The notes: generated from the sequence alone by a model not told the origin. Positions 38,571 through 48,864 are shown, numbered from the stretch's first letter. The stretch is 64,000 bases of DNA from JACRCT01 sp049841135 (GCA_049841135.1 JASGHK010000005.1:3348001-3412000); one strand, 5' to 3'. Numbers and translations are program-made.

Positions 38571-39006
38571 ATGCGAGTCATGGCGATGATCAAGGCCACG
38601 CCGGCCTCCGAGGCCGGCGTGATGCCCACCGAAGCGCAGCTTACGGAGATGGGCGAGTTCAACGAGGAGCTGGCGAGGGCCGGAGTGCTGGTGGCCGGAG
38701 AGGGGCTCAAGCCCAGCCACACCGGCCGGCGGGTCCGCTTTTCGGACGGCAACCGGACCGTCCAGGAAGGTCCGTTCTCATCGCCCGGCGAGCTCGTCGC
38801 CGGCTTCTGGATCTGGAAGGTGAGGTCGATGGAGGAGGCGGTCGACTGGGCCCGCCGCTGCCCCAACCCCATGCCGGGCGAGCAGGCGGTCATCGAGCTA
38901 CGGCCCATCTTCGAGGCCGACGACTTCGGCGACGCGCTGACGCCCGAGCTTCCGGGCGCACGAAGAGCGGCTGCGCGCCGAGTCCGAGGGCTTGCTCGGC
39001 AACTGA
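38571..39006 (+). CDS. YciI/DGPF-domain protein (one +1 frame disruption)
   Basis: ATG 38571. Early part: MRVMAMIKATPASEAGVMPT, typical of DGPF (YCII-related) proteins, with VLVAGEGLKPSHTGRRVRF, TVQEGPFSSPGELVAGFWIW and RCPNPMPGEQAVIELRPIF. Near 38957 GAGCTC appears as GAGCTTC; removing the extra base gives the usual tail PELRAHEERLRAESEGLLGN and a stop at 39006, 144 residues in total. Taken literally the frame would run to 39107 with an unrelated tail. These small dimeric proteins are often near ECF sigma genes; the catalytic role is unknown. Confidence 0.88.
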
Positions 39007-39047
39007 GCTGGCCGAAGGTGAGTGAATCAGTTCGGCGGCGACACCGG

Positions 39048-39097
39048 GGCTTGGGTCTGGTGTCTGGGGCCTCTGGGGCCTCTCTGGGGCCTGAGCC
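39048..39097. repeat. CTGGGGCCT tandem repeats
   Basis: Several imperfect copies of GGGTCTGG / CTGGGGCCTCT / CTGGGGCCTGA in the gap before recQ. Simple-sequence tract like the octamer tracts at 5152 and 11599 but with a different unit. Confidence 0.6.
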
Positions 39098-39178
39098 TAA
39101 AGCCTGATGTCAGACCCGGCTGCTACCGTCCTTCCCGCTGTCGGCACTGGAGCCGATCGCGAGCGGGGAGGGGAGCGC

Positions 39179-41245
39179 ATGCAGCCGATGAAGGGCGAGG
39201 GGTCGGGGAGTCCGTCGAAGGCGGAGCGGTGGGGAAGGCGCGGCGTGCTTGCGCCGGGGGCGCATCCGGAACAGGTTGCTGGCCAATTCGCGCTGTCGCT
39301 GTCGCGAACGACGGGTGACGACTTGGCCGAGCAGACGCTGGACCACATTCTCTCGGAGCGCTTCGGCTTCAGGGCCTTCCGGCCGGGACAGCGCGAGGTG
39401 CTGGGCGCGCTTCGCGAGTACAAGGCGGCGCTGGCGGTCTTCCCGACCGGTGCGGGCAAGTCCCTGTGCTACCAGCTTCCGGCGCTCGCCTTGCCGGGGC
39501 TGACGTTGGTGGTCTCGCCGCTCATCGCACTGATGAAGGACCAGCTCGACTTCCTGGCCAGCCGCGGCGTGCCGGCCTCGCGGCTCGACTCGTCGCTGCC
39601 CGAGGAGGAGTCGCGGCGGGCGGTGGAGCGGGTCCGCTCGGGCGAGCTCAAGCTGCTCTTCGTGGCGCCGGAGCGCTTCAACAACGAGCGCTTCCTGGCC
39701 TTGCTCCGCGAGTGCCGCATCTCGCTCTTCGCCGTCGACGAGGCGCACTGCATCTCGGAGTGGGGCCACAACTTCCGGCCCGACTACCTCAAGCTGGCGC
39801 AGCTGGCGAAGGAGCTCGAAGTCGAGCGGATCCTCGCGTTGACGGCCACCGCCACGCCGGCCGTGGTCGAGAGCATCTGCAAGGGCTTCGGCATCCCGCG
39901 CGAGGCGGCGGTGGTCACCGGCTTCTACCGGCCGAACCTCGAGCTGCTCACGACGCCGGTGCTCGGAGGCGAGCGCGACCAGGTGCTGCTCGACCGGCTG
40001 AGGACGCGGCCCGCCGGGACGACGATCGTCTACGTCACGCTGCAGAAGACCGCCGAGCGGGTCGCCAAGCTCCTCGAGTCTTCCGGGATCGCCGCGCGCG
40101 CCTACCACGCGGGCATGGAGGCCGAGGAGCGGACGTCAGTCCAGGACTGGTGGCGCGAGGGCCGCGACCGCGTGGTGGTGGCGACCATCGCCTTCGGCAT
40201 GGGCATCGACAAGGCCGACGTGCGCTACGTCTACCACTACAACCTGCCCAAGAGCCTGGAGTCCTACAGCCAGGAGATCGGCCGGGCCGGGCGCGACGGG
40301 GCGCCGTCGATCGTCGAGGTGCTGGCGAGCGCCGACGACGTGCCGGTGCTGGAGAACTTCGCCTATGGCGACACGCCCACCGAGGCCGCGCTGCGCGGCC
40401 TCGTGGACGAGGTGCTGGGGGCGGGCCAAAGCTTCGACGTGAGCCAGTACGAGCTCTCGAGCCGCTTCGACCTGCGCCCCTTGGTCCTGCGCACCGCGCT
40501 GACCTACCTCGAGCTGCTGGGCGTGGTGCGGCAGGGCACGCCGTACTACGCGGGCTACCAGTTCAAGGAGCTCGAGCCGCTGGCGACGATCGTCGGGCGC
40601 TTCCCGGGCGAGCGCGGCCAGTTCCTGCAGAAGGTGTTCGCCAAGTGCAAGGTGGGGCGCATCTGGTACTCGCTGGACGCGGGCCAGGTCGCGTCGGCCC
40701 TCGGGGAGCAGCGCCAGCGCGTGGTGCGGGCGCTCGAGTACGTGGCGGAGCAGGGCTGGATCGAGCTGAAGGCCTCCGAGGTCCGCCAGCGCTACACGCG
40801 GCTGCGCGAGAGCGAGGACGCCCAGGCGCTGACGGCGGAGCTGATGAAGCGGTTCGTCACCCGCGAGGCGCAGGAGATGCTCCGGCTGCAGCAGGTGCTC
40901 GCGCTGGTCACGCACGAGGGCTGCCAGGTTCACGAGCTGGTGCGCCACTTCGGCGAAGAGCGGCCAGGGATGTGCGGCCACTGCAGCTGGTGCCAGACGC
41001 GCCAGGCGCGGAGCCTGCCGTCGTCGCGGACCCCGGCGCCGCTCCCAGCAGGCCTCGACGTGCGCAAGCTGCAGGAGCTGCGCGCCAAGCACCCCAAGGC
41101 GCTCGGCGAGCCGCGTCAGGTCGCGCGGTTCCTGTGCGCGTTGTCGAGCCCGGCGCTGTCGGCTGCCAAGCTCGGCAAGCACGAGCTGTTCGGGGCCTTC
41201 GAGGAGCGCCGGTTCGCCGACGTGCTGGCCTGGTGCGAGGCCTGA
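39179..41245 (+). CDS. recQ: RecQ-family ATP-dependent DNA helicase
   Basis: Start taken at ATG 39179, which has a strong GGGGAGGGGAG site; ATG 39107 in the same frame is an alternative with no clear site. 688 residues. RecQ motif 0 FGFRAFRPGQREVL, Walker A FPTGAGKSLCYQLP (about 88-101), VSPLIALMKDQ, DEAH as FAVDEAHCISEWGHNFRPDY, TATATPAV, and motif VI YSQEIGRAGRDG are all present. The RecQ-C zinc site is reduced or moved: the obvious Cys cluster is MCGHCSWCQTR near residue 620, after a winged-helix-like region. A 3'-5' helicase for repair and recombination. The gene is intact without frame breaks. Confidence 0.93.
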   Translation: MQPMKGEGSGSPSKAERWGRRGVLAPGAHPEQVAGQFALSLSRTTGDDLAEQTLDHILSERFGFRAFRPGQREVLGALREYKAALAVFPTGAGKSLCYQLPALALPGLTLVVSPLIALMKDQLDFLASRGVPASRLDSSLPEEESRRAVERVRSGELKLLFVAPERFNNERFLALLRECRISLFAVDEAHCISEWGHNFRPDYLKLAQLAKELEVERILALTATATPAVVESICKGFGIPREAAVVTGFYRPNLELLTTPVLGGERDQVLLDRLRTRPAGTTIVYVTLQKTAERVAKLLESSGIAARAYHAGMEAEERTSVQDWWREGRDRVVVATIAFGMGIDKADVRYVYHYNLPKSLESYSQEIGRAGRDGAPSIVEVLASADDVPVLENFAYGDTPTEAALRGLVDEVLGAGQSFDVSQYELSSRFDLRPLVLRTALTYLELLGVVRQGTPYYAGYQFKELEPLATIVGRFPGERGQFLQKVFAKCKVGRIWYSLDAGQVASALGEQRQRVVRALEYVAEQGWIELKASEVRQRYTRLRESEDAQALTAELMKRFVTREAQEMLRLQQVLALVTHEGCQVHELVRHFGEERPGMCGHCSWCQTRQARSLPSSRTPAPLPAGLDVRKLQELRAKHPKALGEPRQVARFLCALSSPALSAAKLGKHELFGAFEERRFADVLAWCEA

Positions 41246-41255
41246 CGGACATCCC

Positions 41256-41499
41256 GAGAAGTCTTGCACGTGCAAAACTTCTCCCGACTCGGCCTGACTG
41301 TTGCCGTGGGGCAACAGTCAGGGCCCTCGGGTTCACCCGTGTGATCGATGCGGGGCGAGCCCGGCAAACCCGAGGGACATTCACGGGATTCGAAGCGCTA
41401 CTCGGAGCCCGCCGGGTTCCCCCGCTCCGCGCAGCCGGAGCGTGTGTCCTTTCGAAAAGGACAGTTGATGCCGAAACTGTCCTCCGCGTAAGGACAGTT
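41256..41499. repeat. Cluster of inverted repeats (hairpin array) downstream of recQ
   Basis: Four separate hairpins in about 240 bases. A: 14-bp arms GAGAAGTCTTGCAC/GTGCAAAACTTCTC with one mismatch and no spacer (41256-41283). B: perfect 13-bp CCTGACTGTTGCC/GGCAACAGTCAGG with loop GTGG (41293-41322). C: TGTCCTTT/AAAGGACA (41445-41463). D: GGACAGTT/AACTGTCC (41459-41482), overlapping C, with a further GGACAGTT at 41492. A long-range pair CCCTCGGGTT/AACCCGAGGG (about 41325 and 41367) encloses the middle. No gene seen; hairpin B may end recQ transcription. Confidence 0.75.
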
Positions 41500-41529
41500 G
41501 AGCATGAGCGACCCGCGGGTCGAGGACTG

Positions 41530-41802
41530 AGGCCGTTCGCCGAGTTCCACTTCTGGCTCGGCGAAATCACCGAGGGCGAGGCCGTGCTCTTGCAGGCCAT
41601 CGAGCGGTTCCCGAAGAACGCCTGGGGCTACATCGCGCTCGGCGATGCCTACTCCCGTCTCTTCAAGTATCTGCCCGGGCCCCCGAAGGACGACGCGCGA
41701 GCCATCCGGTACCTGGAGCTGGGGCTGGCACGCACCGACCCTGAGGACAGGCACCGTCGGGAGCTGCTCGACCGCCTCCAGACCGTCCGCAAGGGTTGCT
41801 GA
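41530..41802 (+). pseudogene. C-terminal fragment of a TPR-like protein
   Basis: Ninety codons with strong protein character: FHFWLGEITEGEAVLLQAIE, RFPKNAWGYIALGDAYSRL and ARAIRYLELGLARTDPEDRH, ending at a TGA at 41802. It resembles the last tetratricopeptide-like repeats of bacterial SEC-C/TPR proteins. There is no start codon or ribosome site in frame near its 5' end, which abuts the hairpin array, so the N-terminal part appears to have been lost, perhaps by the events that created the array. Faces convergently the LexA-DBD-like gene. A start further upstream cannot be excluded, because the frame remains open. Confidence 0.55.
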
Positions 41803-41810
41803 CCGCCCGC

Positions 41811-42377
41811 CTACGGCCGACGCTTCCAGGGCCGCTGGACGATGCCGCGCCCGTCCGCCGTCCAGCGAGCGGCCTCCGCCAGGACACGCCTGGCGGCCTC
41901 GTCCGCCTCGCCTTCTCGGGTGCCGGCCAGGACGAGCGCAGCGCGCACAGCTCGCGCGGCCTCCGCGACGAGCACGTCCCCGGTTGCATCGCCAGCAGCG
42001 GTGCAGTGCGGCAGGACTGCGTCGAGGACCGCGATGGCCACCAATGCCGCTGCGTCCGCTGTGCTCGCCGCAGGCGCCGGCGAGCTCGAGGCTGCGGCGC
42101 GCGGCGCGCTGACGCCGAAGTCTCCCGGTGGCAGGTCCGCCGGCGGCACGAGCACCCGAAGCGAGCGGGCCACTCGGGGCAGACGGGCCAGCAGGCCGTT
42201 GCGCTCCAGCGTCTTGAGCATGCTGTTGACGCTGGGCGCGGTGGCACCGAAGTGCGCGCCAATCTTCTCGAAGGAGGGCGCGTAGCCGCGCCTTCCGGTG
42301 AACCCGTGAATGAAGGCCAGAACTGCGGCAAACCCGAGGAAGTTCAATGGGTTGGCGGGGTGGCCCGAAACAGCCAC
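41811..42377 (-). CDS. LexA-type winged-helix DNA-binding protein without peptidase domain
   Basis: 188 residues from GTG 42377 (TTG 42344 would also keep the domain). The first about 70 residues match the LexA N-terminal DNA-binding domain: AFIHGFTGRRGYAPSFEKIG, AHFGATAPSVNSMLKTLERN and GLLARLPRVARSLRVLVPP. The C-terminal half is Ala-rich and helical and lacks the LexA S24 Ser-Lys peptidase motifs. It therefore cannot self-cleave and is unlikely to be an SOS repressor; an unrelated ligand- or partner-controlled regulator is more likely. It lies 25 bases downstream of the DUF2079 gene stop in the same direction. A MarR-like fold is the alternative reading. Confidence 0.7.
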   Translation of the reverse strand: MAVSGHPANPLNFLGFAAVLAFIHGFTGRRGYAPSFEKIGAHFGATAPSVNSMLKTLERNGLLARLPRVARSLRVLVPPADLPPGDFGVSAPRAAASSSPAPAASTADAAALVAIAVLDAVLPHCTAAGDATGDVLVAEAARAVRAALVLAGTREGEADEAARRVLAEAARWTADGRGIVQRPWKRRP

Positions 42378-42402
42378 CGAAAAGCCGGGAGATGACGGCG
42401 GG

Positions 42403-44049
42403 TTACGGAGCCCCCTCCGCGGGCCTCCGGCAGGCCACCAGCAGCCCGTCCTGCTCGAACCGTGGCGCGAAGCCCATCGCCGGCAGCGAGTCGATCGCCG
42501 CCTTGGTCTGCTCCGGCGAGGCGTGCCAGGCGTGATCGACCACGCGGGTATCTACTGCCACGCACTGCGCCTCGGCGAGCCGGTCCGGGAAGAGGAAGAG
42601 CTTGAAGCGGTGGGCGAGGTGCGTCGCGCTTTGCGTGTCCGCGGAGACCGCGACGTCGACCGGTAGCTTCGCGAGCTGCTCGGACCAGAGCCGTGTGCGC
42701 TCGGTGGTCGCTGACTGGACCCAGAGCACTCCCCACGGCCGGCCGATCTGCGCCAGGGCGCACGCGGCGACGAGGCCGGCAATCCAGCGGCGCCGCGTCG
42801 GCCACCGCTTCAGGAGCTTCGCAGTCCCGAAGACGCTCGCCGCCGCCACGAACGCCATCTCCTCGCAGTGGTACTGCGCCCTGACGTTCCACATCGTCGG
42901 GGCGTTCGACATCGCGTTGGCGAGGTAGTTGGGCAGCGCTCCCAGCAGTGCGCCGGGCCCGCCAAGGCCAGTCAGCCCGAACGGCAGGAGCAGCCGGGCG
43001 ACGCCTTCGAGCTTCAGCGTCGGCACGACTAGGTACTTCAAGACGTCCAGCGGCCGCAGGACCGGCGAGAGCAGCACCTCGGACATCGAGCCGCCCAGGT
43101 GCGAGTAGCGGCCGACGTAGGGCGTGCCGTGCCCCAGGTAGTGGGGGATGACGTAGAGCACGTCGAAGGCGAAGGTCGCGACGCCGAGGGCGACCAGGGC
43201 GAGCCCCGCGCTCCACCAGCGCCGGGTGAACGCGACGAGGCCCAGGCCGGCGACGGCGAGCGCGGTGGTCTCCTTGCAGGTCAGCGCCAGCGCCGCGAGG
43301 ACGAAGAGGGTGACGACGCGCCGTTCGACGAGCGCCACCAGCGCGAAGAGCAGCAGCGGGACCGCGAAGACCTCCGGGTGGAACTCGTGGAGCATCAGCC
43401 CCTGCAGCGGGCCCTGGAGCAGGAAGGCGAGCGGGAAGAGCGCCGCGAGCGCACCAGGACCGAGCTGGGTGCGGGCGAGCCGGAGCACGGCGATGGCCGC
43501 GAGCGCGAACGATCCGGCCTGAAGGAAGTAGAGCAGCCGCGAGTCCGGCACGAGCCGGTACAGCGGGGCGATGGCCGCGAGGATGGGCGAGGAGTGGTCG
43601 CCCAGCAGGACGATGTCGCCCTTGAGCGAGGAGAAGAGGAGGGAGCCCTGCGCCGTGGTCCAGATCGCCTGGTCGAAAATGGAGAGGTCGAAGGCGCGCT
43701 GGACGAAGGCGTCGAAGCGCCTGGCTCCGAGCGCGCCCCAGGCGAGGGTGAAGAGCGCCGCGACGGCGGCCATGCGACGGCTGTCGAGGTTTCGGAGCGC
43801 CTGGAGCAGCCGGACGATGAGCGGCATCCGCTCGAGCGGATCGCCCAGGCGCACGGCTGCCGCGACCGCGGCGGCCCAGACCAAGGCGACCCAGCCGGCT
43901 TCACGCTCCTGCCCGAGAGCCGGCACCAGCCAGGACGCGACCCCGGAGAGGTAGAGCGCCGCAATCGCGGTGAGCGCGGCCACTCCCCATGCGCGGACGC
44001 CGGCGCGAGCGGCGATCGGCGGAGTCGAGGATGGCGCGGCGGTGGCCAT
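42403..44049 (-). CDS. DUF2079 polytopic membrane protein
   Basis: 548 residues from ATG 44049. Hydrophobic throughout with about 12-13 membrane segments. It shows the DUF2079 signature order: FDLSIFDQAIWTTAQG, GDHSSPILAAIAPLYRLVPD, LQGLMLHEFHPEVFAVPLLL, ALTCKETTALAVAGLG and the late ANAMSNAPTMWNVRAQYHCE. DUF2079 proteins resemble the GT-C (mannosyl/oligosaccharyl transferase-like) fold and a glycosyltransfer role from lipid-linked sugar is suspected for the family. The last 90 residues form a soluble tail. Divergent from the AsmA-like gene (44184), with a 134-base shared promoter region in which I see no recognisable operator. Confidence 0.85.
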   Translation of the reverse strand: MATAAPSSTPPIAARAGVRAWGVAALTAIAALYLSGVASWLVPALGQEREAGWVALVWAAAVAAAVRLGDPLERMPLIVRLLQALRNLDSRRMAAVAALFTLAWGALGARRFDAFVQRAFDLSIFDQAIWTTAQGSLLFSSLKGDIVLLGDHSSPILAAIAPLYRLVPDSRLLYFLQAGSFALAAIAVLRLARTQLGPGALAALFPLAFLLQGPLQGLMLHEFHPEVFAVPLLLFALVALVERRVVTLFVLAALALTCKETTALAVAGLGLVAFTRRWWSAGLALVALGVATFAFDVLYVIPHYLGHGTPYVGRYSHLGGSMSEVLLSPVLRPLDVLKYLVVPTLKLEGVARLLLPFGLTGLGGPGALLGALPNYLANAMSNAPTMWNVRAQYHCEEMAFVAAASVFGTAKLLKRWPTRRRWIAGLVAACALAQIGRPWGVLWVQSATTERTRLWSEQLAKLPVDVAVSADTQSATHLAHRFKLFLFPDRLAEAQCVAVDTRVVDHAWHASPEQTKAAIDSLPAMGFAPRFEQDGLLVACRRPAEGAP

Positions 44050-44183
44050 GGGCGGCGGCAGTGTACTTGGCCGCTGGCCTCGCAGTCCGCCGGCGGCTCG
44101 CCGGGTTGCCGGAGGAGATTCTCGCCACGTTGGGCTATAACCGCCCGAGACCACGAGGCCACGCCCTCTCTTTGCGGACCGGC

Positions 44184-47100
44184 ATGACGGACGAAGCCCC
44201 CTCCTCGCCCAAGAAGCCGCGCCGGTGGTGGCGCTGGCTCCGCCGCGGGCTCGTCTCGCTGGGGGTGCTGATCGCGCTCGTCGTCGCCGCGGTCGCCTTC
44301 GTGGTGCGCAGCCTCGATTCGCCCTGGCTCAAGAGGCACGTGCAGGAGGCGGTCCGCTCGGCGGCCAACCTCGAGCTCGACTACCAGGCGACGCACCTCG
44401 GCCTGACCGGCGTGCGCATCGAGGGCATCGTCGTCCTCCAACCCGAGAAGTTCCGGCCCCTGGCCAAGGAGTTCGTCCGCGTCGGGGCGCTCGAAGCTCA
44501 CTGGACCCTCGGGTCGCTCAAGGGCAAAGAGGGGCCGCTGCTCAAGAGCGTGTCGCTCGAGCAGGTCGCGGTCGCGCTCGTCATGGACACGACCCGGGGC
44601 TCGACGCTGGACGCGCTCTCGTCGCCGCCGGATCCGAAGGCGCCGCCGCCTCCTCCTCCGCCACCTCCCACGCCCCTCTCCCGGCAGCTGGCGGAGCTTC
44701 TGGCCAAGCCGCTGCCCGTCGCCCGCGCGAGCCTGTCCGAAGTGGACCTGCTGCTGGTCCTCACCGACGACCTCAAGGAACGCGAGCGCCTCTCGCTGCG
44801 CGGGTTGGGCCTGGGCTTCGCACACGATCCCGATCCGGCCGGTGGCTGGAAGCTCGCAGCGGATCTCGGCACGGCGGCCAAGCCGCTGGACCTGGCCTTC
44901 GAGCGAGCAGGAAAGGGCGCCGCGAAGATGCGGTTGGCGCTCAACGCCGCGGCGAGCTCGAAGAGCGCCAACGCCACGCTCGACTTGAAGGTGGTCGAGC
45001 AGAGCCTCATCCCCGACCTCGCCATCGACCGGTTGCTGCAGCTCGAGGCTTTGGCGACCTTCGACCCGAAGGCCGGCAAGACCGAGGTGAGCGTGGCCAG
45101 GCTGGGCGTCGGCGACGGCGCGGTCTCGGCACAGGCGAGCCTGATGCTGCCGGACAAGGACTGCTCTCCGCTGTTGCGCGAGGCCAAGGGTGACATCGAC
45201 GTCGCAGGGCTACTCCGGCGAATCCCCAAGGGGCTCGTCTCCATCCCGGTCGAGCTGCAGGCCGGGAAGCTCTCGTTCCAGGTGAAGGATCTGCTGCTCG
45301 CCGCGATGCCCAGCCTGATGAAGGGCGGCTCCGCCGGCGTCGACGCGTCTCTCCAGGGGCTGCGAGTGTCGCTGACGGACCTCGCGGCGCAGGCGCCGGC
45401 GCTGGTGCTCTCCGTCCAGGCTCAGCCCACCAAGGAGGGAACCGGGCTCGGCGGGCACGCCTCCCTGGGGCTCGAGAAGGTGCAGGTCGATCTGGGCAAG
45501 AAGAAGGTCGAGGCCGAGGGACTGGCGCTCGACCTCGACGCCTCCCGAGAGGGCGACGGCGCCTGGAACGGGAAGCTCGACCTGAAGCTGGCGAAGCTCG
45601 CCAACGGGATCGGCGCGACGATCAATGCCGCCGGGGCGCGGCTGGGCCTGAAGGTCCAGGCACTGCACGTCGATCTACAGAAGCCGCTCGAGGCCAAAGG
45701 CAAGGTCGAGCTCGACTTCGGCTCGACGAGCCTCGCGGTCAACGCCGCGCCCTGGAACGTGCGCACCTCGGGCCTCGGGCTGCAGGCGCGGACACAGCTC
45801 GCGGGCGGCGCGCCCTATGCGCTCGAGCTCGACCTTCCCATCGAGAAGCTGAGCCTCTCCGGGCCGGGCCGCTCGCTCACCGACGCGCCCTTCAAGCTGC
45901 ACGTTGGGCTCAAAGAGACCTTCCCCGATCTCGAGCGTCCGCTGCGCACCCGAGGCGTCGCGCAGGTGGGGCTCGACCTGGGCGCCATCCACCTCTTGCT
46001 GGACGTCACCCGGAAGGCCGTGGAGACCGCCGAGTTCACGCTCACCGCCAACGCGGCGAGCCTCGCCGTGGCCAAGACGCTCGCGCCCGAAGCCGCCGAC
46101 TACAAGCTGCCGTGGGAGAAGCTGGCGCTCTCGCTGCGCAGCGCGGGCAAGCTCGACAAGCTCTTCACCAAGGCGCCGACGCTCATGCAGCGCACCGACC
46201 TCGCGCTCGACAAGCTGGGCCTGACCCTTCCCCAAGGCGCGGGGAGCCTCGAGCGGCTCGAGCTCGGCCTGCGCAGCGACGGCGGTTTCGCCCGCCACAA
46301 CGCCGACCTCGAGCTGGCGCTGCGCACCCTCGCGCTGGGCGAGAAGACCTATGGCGACGGCAAGCTGACGCTCTCGGCGACAGTGGACGCGGACGCTCCG
46401 TCGGCGAGCCTGAAGCTCAAGGGTGGAGGCGCCGCCGGACCGGAGGTCGACGCCGACCTCTCTGCGAGCTTCGACCGCCCGACCAAGGCGCTGAGCTACC
46501 AGGTCGCGGTGAGCCTGGCGAAGCTGGCGGTGCTCGCGCCGCTGCTCAAGGGCAGTCTCGCGGGGGTCGACCTGACGAGCCTCGCCGCCTCGCTCAACTC
46601 CAAGGGCACCGTCACCGGCGTCGTCGAGGCGATCGCCCCGGACGGCACGGTGAAGATCTCGCCCAAGCCGCTGGAGACGCTCGTCGGCAAGAGCCGCTAC
46701 GAGCTCGAGCTCGGAGGCGTCTCGTGGACGAGTGGCGACCAGGAGGCCACGGTGCCCTCCTTGAAGCTGCAGGGCGCGCTCGACTCCGCCGAGGCGGGCC
46801 ATCACACCGTGCGCGGCGAGCTGCAGGCGGACTCCATCCACGTGGCCTCCGGGCGCCACGAGGTGGACCTGGGCGGCGTGCACGACTCGATCGAAGTGGC
46901 GAGCACCGACCTGATGGCGGGCGAGCTCGAGCTCGACCAGCGGCTGCGCATCGCCACCGTCCGCCAGCAGGAGGTGCCCGACTACCCGGTCGGCGACCTC
47001 TCGCTCAACGTGCGCGCGCAGCGCGACCGCGAAGGGACGATCCGCGCCTCGCTCATCGAGCTGGTCAACCGGGCCGCCGGGACCTCGCTCCGGCTGGACG

Positions 47101-48009
47101 GCACCGCCGAGCTCGGCGGCTATCGGCGGGCGCTGTCGCTGCACGGCGTGCTGGACCAGGACCTGGCGACGGCCTGGACGGATTGCGAGCTCGTGCAGGC
47201 CAAGGGGAAGCTGGGGCTGGACGTGCGGGTGGACTCGAACGACCTGCGCGTCTTCCACGCCGAGGCCCAGGCGAAGCTAACCAGTGCGGACGTCACGCTG
47301 CCCAAGTCGAAAGTGACCGTGGAGTCGATGGACGCCGAGGTGCCGCTGCAGGTGGACTTCGTCTACGGCCAGAACGGCTTCGCGCTGCGCGGGCAGCCCA
47401 ACGCCGACGCCTTCGCGCAGATGCGCTTCGCCGACCAGCACCCGTTCCACAGCCGCCGCAGCTTCCTCTCCATCGCCAAGCTGACGAGCCCGGCGGGCAC
47501 GATGGCGCCGCTCGCCGGCAACCTGGAGATCTCGCGCGGCGTCATCACCTTGAGCCAGCTCGAGCTCGGCGTGCGCAAGGGCCTGGTCACCGGCCAATGC
47601 GCGCTCCTCCTCGGCAAGGACCCGACCATCGTGGCGCGCATCCGCGCCAGCGACCTCGAGTCGAGCTACGGCGAGCCGTTCGACGGCAACCTGGCCATTC
47701 TCCATCTCCACCAAGGAGCGCAAGGTCGAGGGCCGCGCGGAGATCCTGCGCATCGGCCGGCGGCACCTCTTGGACCTGCTCGACATCCAGGACCCGTACC
47801 ACGCCGACGGCAGCTTCAACCGCATCCGCACCGCGCTCACCCTGGGCTACCCGGACCACGTGCGGCTCACCTTCCGGCAGGGCTTCGCGAGCCTGGGCGT
47901 CACCTTCGGCGGCGTGGCCAGCGTGGTGAAGCTCGACGAGATCCGCGGCATCCCGGTCGGGCCGCTGCTCGACAAGGTGATGGCTGGGATGTCGAAGAAG
48001 GACGAGTAG
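44184..48009 (+). CDS. AsmA/TamB/YdbH-like giant envelope protein (one +1 frame disruption)
   Basis: ATG 44184. A 1-base insertion near 47697 (CTGGCCATTCTCC) breaks the frame near the C-terminus; joined it is 1274 residues. A basic cytoplasmic N-terminus is followed by one membrane helix (LVSLGVLIALVVAAVAFVV, about 22-42). The rest is an extended periplasmic region of repeating beta strands (LDLKLAKLANGIGATINAAG type), with a Pro9 run at about 154-162. This is the layout of AsmA-like proteins (TamB, YhdP, YdbH), which form hydrophobic grooves bridging the two membranes and move phospholipids. The C-terminal LGYPDHVRLTFRQGFASLGV strands fit that picture. The family assignment is by architecture; precise member unknown. 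Confidence 0.75.
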
Positions 48010-48099
48010 CGCCGGGAAGCCAAGCCAGAAAATTTCCCAGCTCGCTCGGGCGAGGCCACAATGTGGGCCCAACGCCGACCACACCTAAGGAGCGACTCC

Positions 48100-48858
48100 T
48101 TGGCCGACATCGACCCGAACTTCCAGTACCACGTGCACCTCAAGCCCGGCGACGTGGGCCGCTACGTCCTGCTGCCCGGCGATCCCGGCCGCGTGCCGCT
48201 CATCGCGTCCTTCTTCGACCAGGCGAAGGAGGTGGCGTTCAACCGCGAGTACCGGACCTTCACCGGCACCGTGGACGGCATCAAGATCTCCGCCACCTCC
48301 ACCGGCATCGGCTGCCCCTCGACCGCCATTGCCGTCGAGGAGCTGATCAAGTGCGGCGCGGACACCTTCATCCGCATCGGCACTGCGGGCTCGCTGCAGA
48401 AGCACGTCGGGCTGGGCGACCTGACCATCAGCACCGGAGCGGTCCGCGAGGAGGGCACCAGCCGCCAGTACGTGCCGCTCTCCTACCCGGCGGTGGCGGA
48501 TCTCGACGTGACGGTGGCGCTGCGCGAGTCGTGCCGCAAGCTCGGCTTCAAGCACCACGTCGGCATCTCGCACTGCAAGGACGCCTTCTTCATCGAGGAC
48601 TCGCCCGACCTGCCGCTGGAGGACGAGAACAAGGCCAAGTGGAAGGCGTGGTACCGCTCCAACGTGCTCTCCACCGCGATGGAGTCAGCCGCGCTCTTCG
48701 TCGTCTCGTCCATCAAGCGCGTCCGCGCCGGCGAGATCCTGGCGATCATCGGGCTCACCTACGACGACAAGCCGATCGTCGCCAAGGTGGGCGTCGAGGA
48801 TGCGATCAAGGCGGCCATCGAGGCGGTGAAGATCCTCGACAAGGCGGACCGGAAGTAG
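48100..48858 (+). CDS. udp: Uridine phosphorylase
   Basis: TTG start at 48100 is preferred over the in-frame ATG at 48061 because AAGGAG lies 7 bases upstream. It gives exactly 253 residues, the length of E. coli Udp. Motifs of the NP-I phosphorylase family: LLPGDPGRVPLIASFF, YRTFTGTVDGIKIS, STGIGCPSTAIAVEEL, RIGTAGSLQKHVGLGD and STAMESAALFVVSSI. It cleaves uridine with phosphate to uracil and ribose-1-phosphate. Downstream genes on the opposite strand encode a molybdenum hydroxylase, and further on a CodA-like amidohydrolase, so a nucleobase salvage or breakdown cluster is plausible. A hairpin repeat follows the stop. Confidence 0.92.
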   Translation: MADIDPNFQYHVHLKPGDVGRYVLLPGDPGRVPLIASFFDQAKEVAFNREYRTFTGTVDGIKISATSTGIGCPSTAIAVEELIKCGADTFIRIGTAGSLQKHVGLGDLTISTGAVREEGTSRQYVPLSYPAVADLDVTVALRESCRKLGFKHHVGISHCKDAFFIEDSPDLPLEDENKAKWKAWYRSNVLSTAMESAALFVVSSIKRVRAGEILAIIGLTYDDKPIVAKVGVEDAIKAAIEAVKILDKADRK

Positions 48859-48864
48859 CGCGGC

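Noticed and set aside
41504..41530. Nine-codon ATG reading frame after the hairpin array
   Set aside because: Too short and without a ribosome site clearly different from the surrounding repeats; not counted as a peptide gene.
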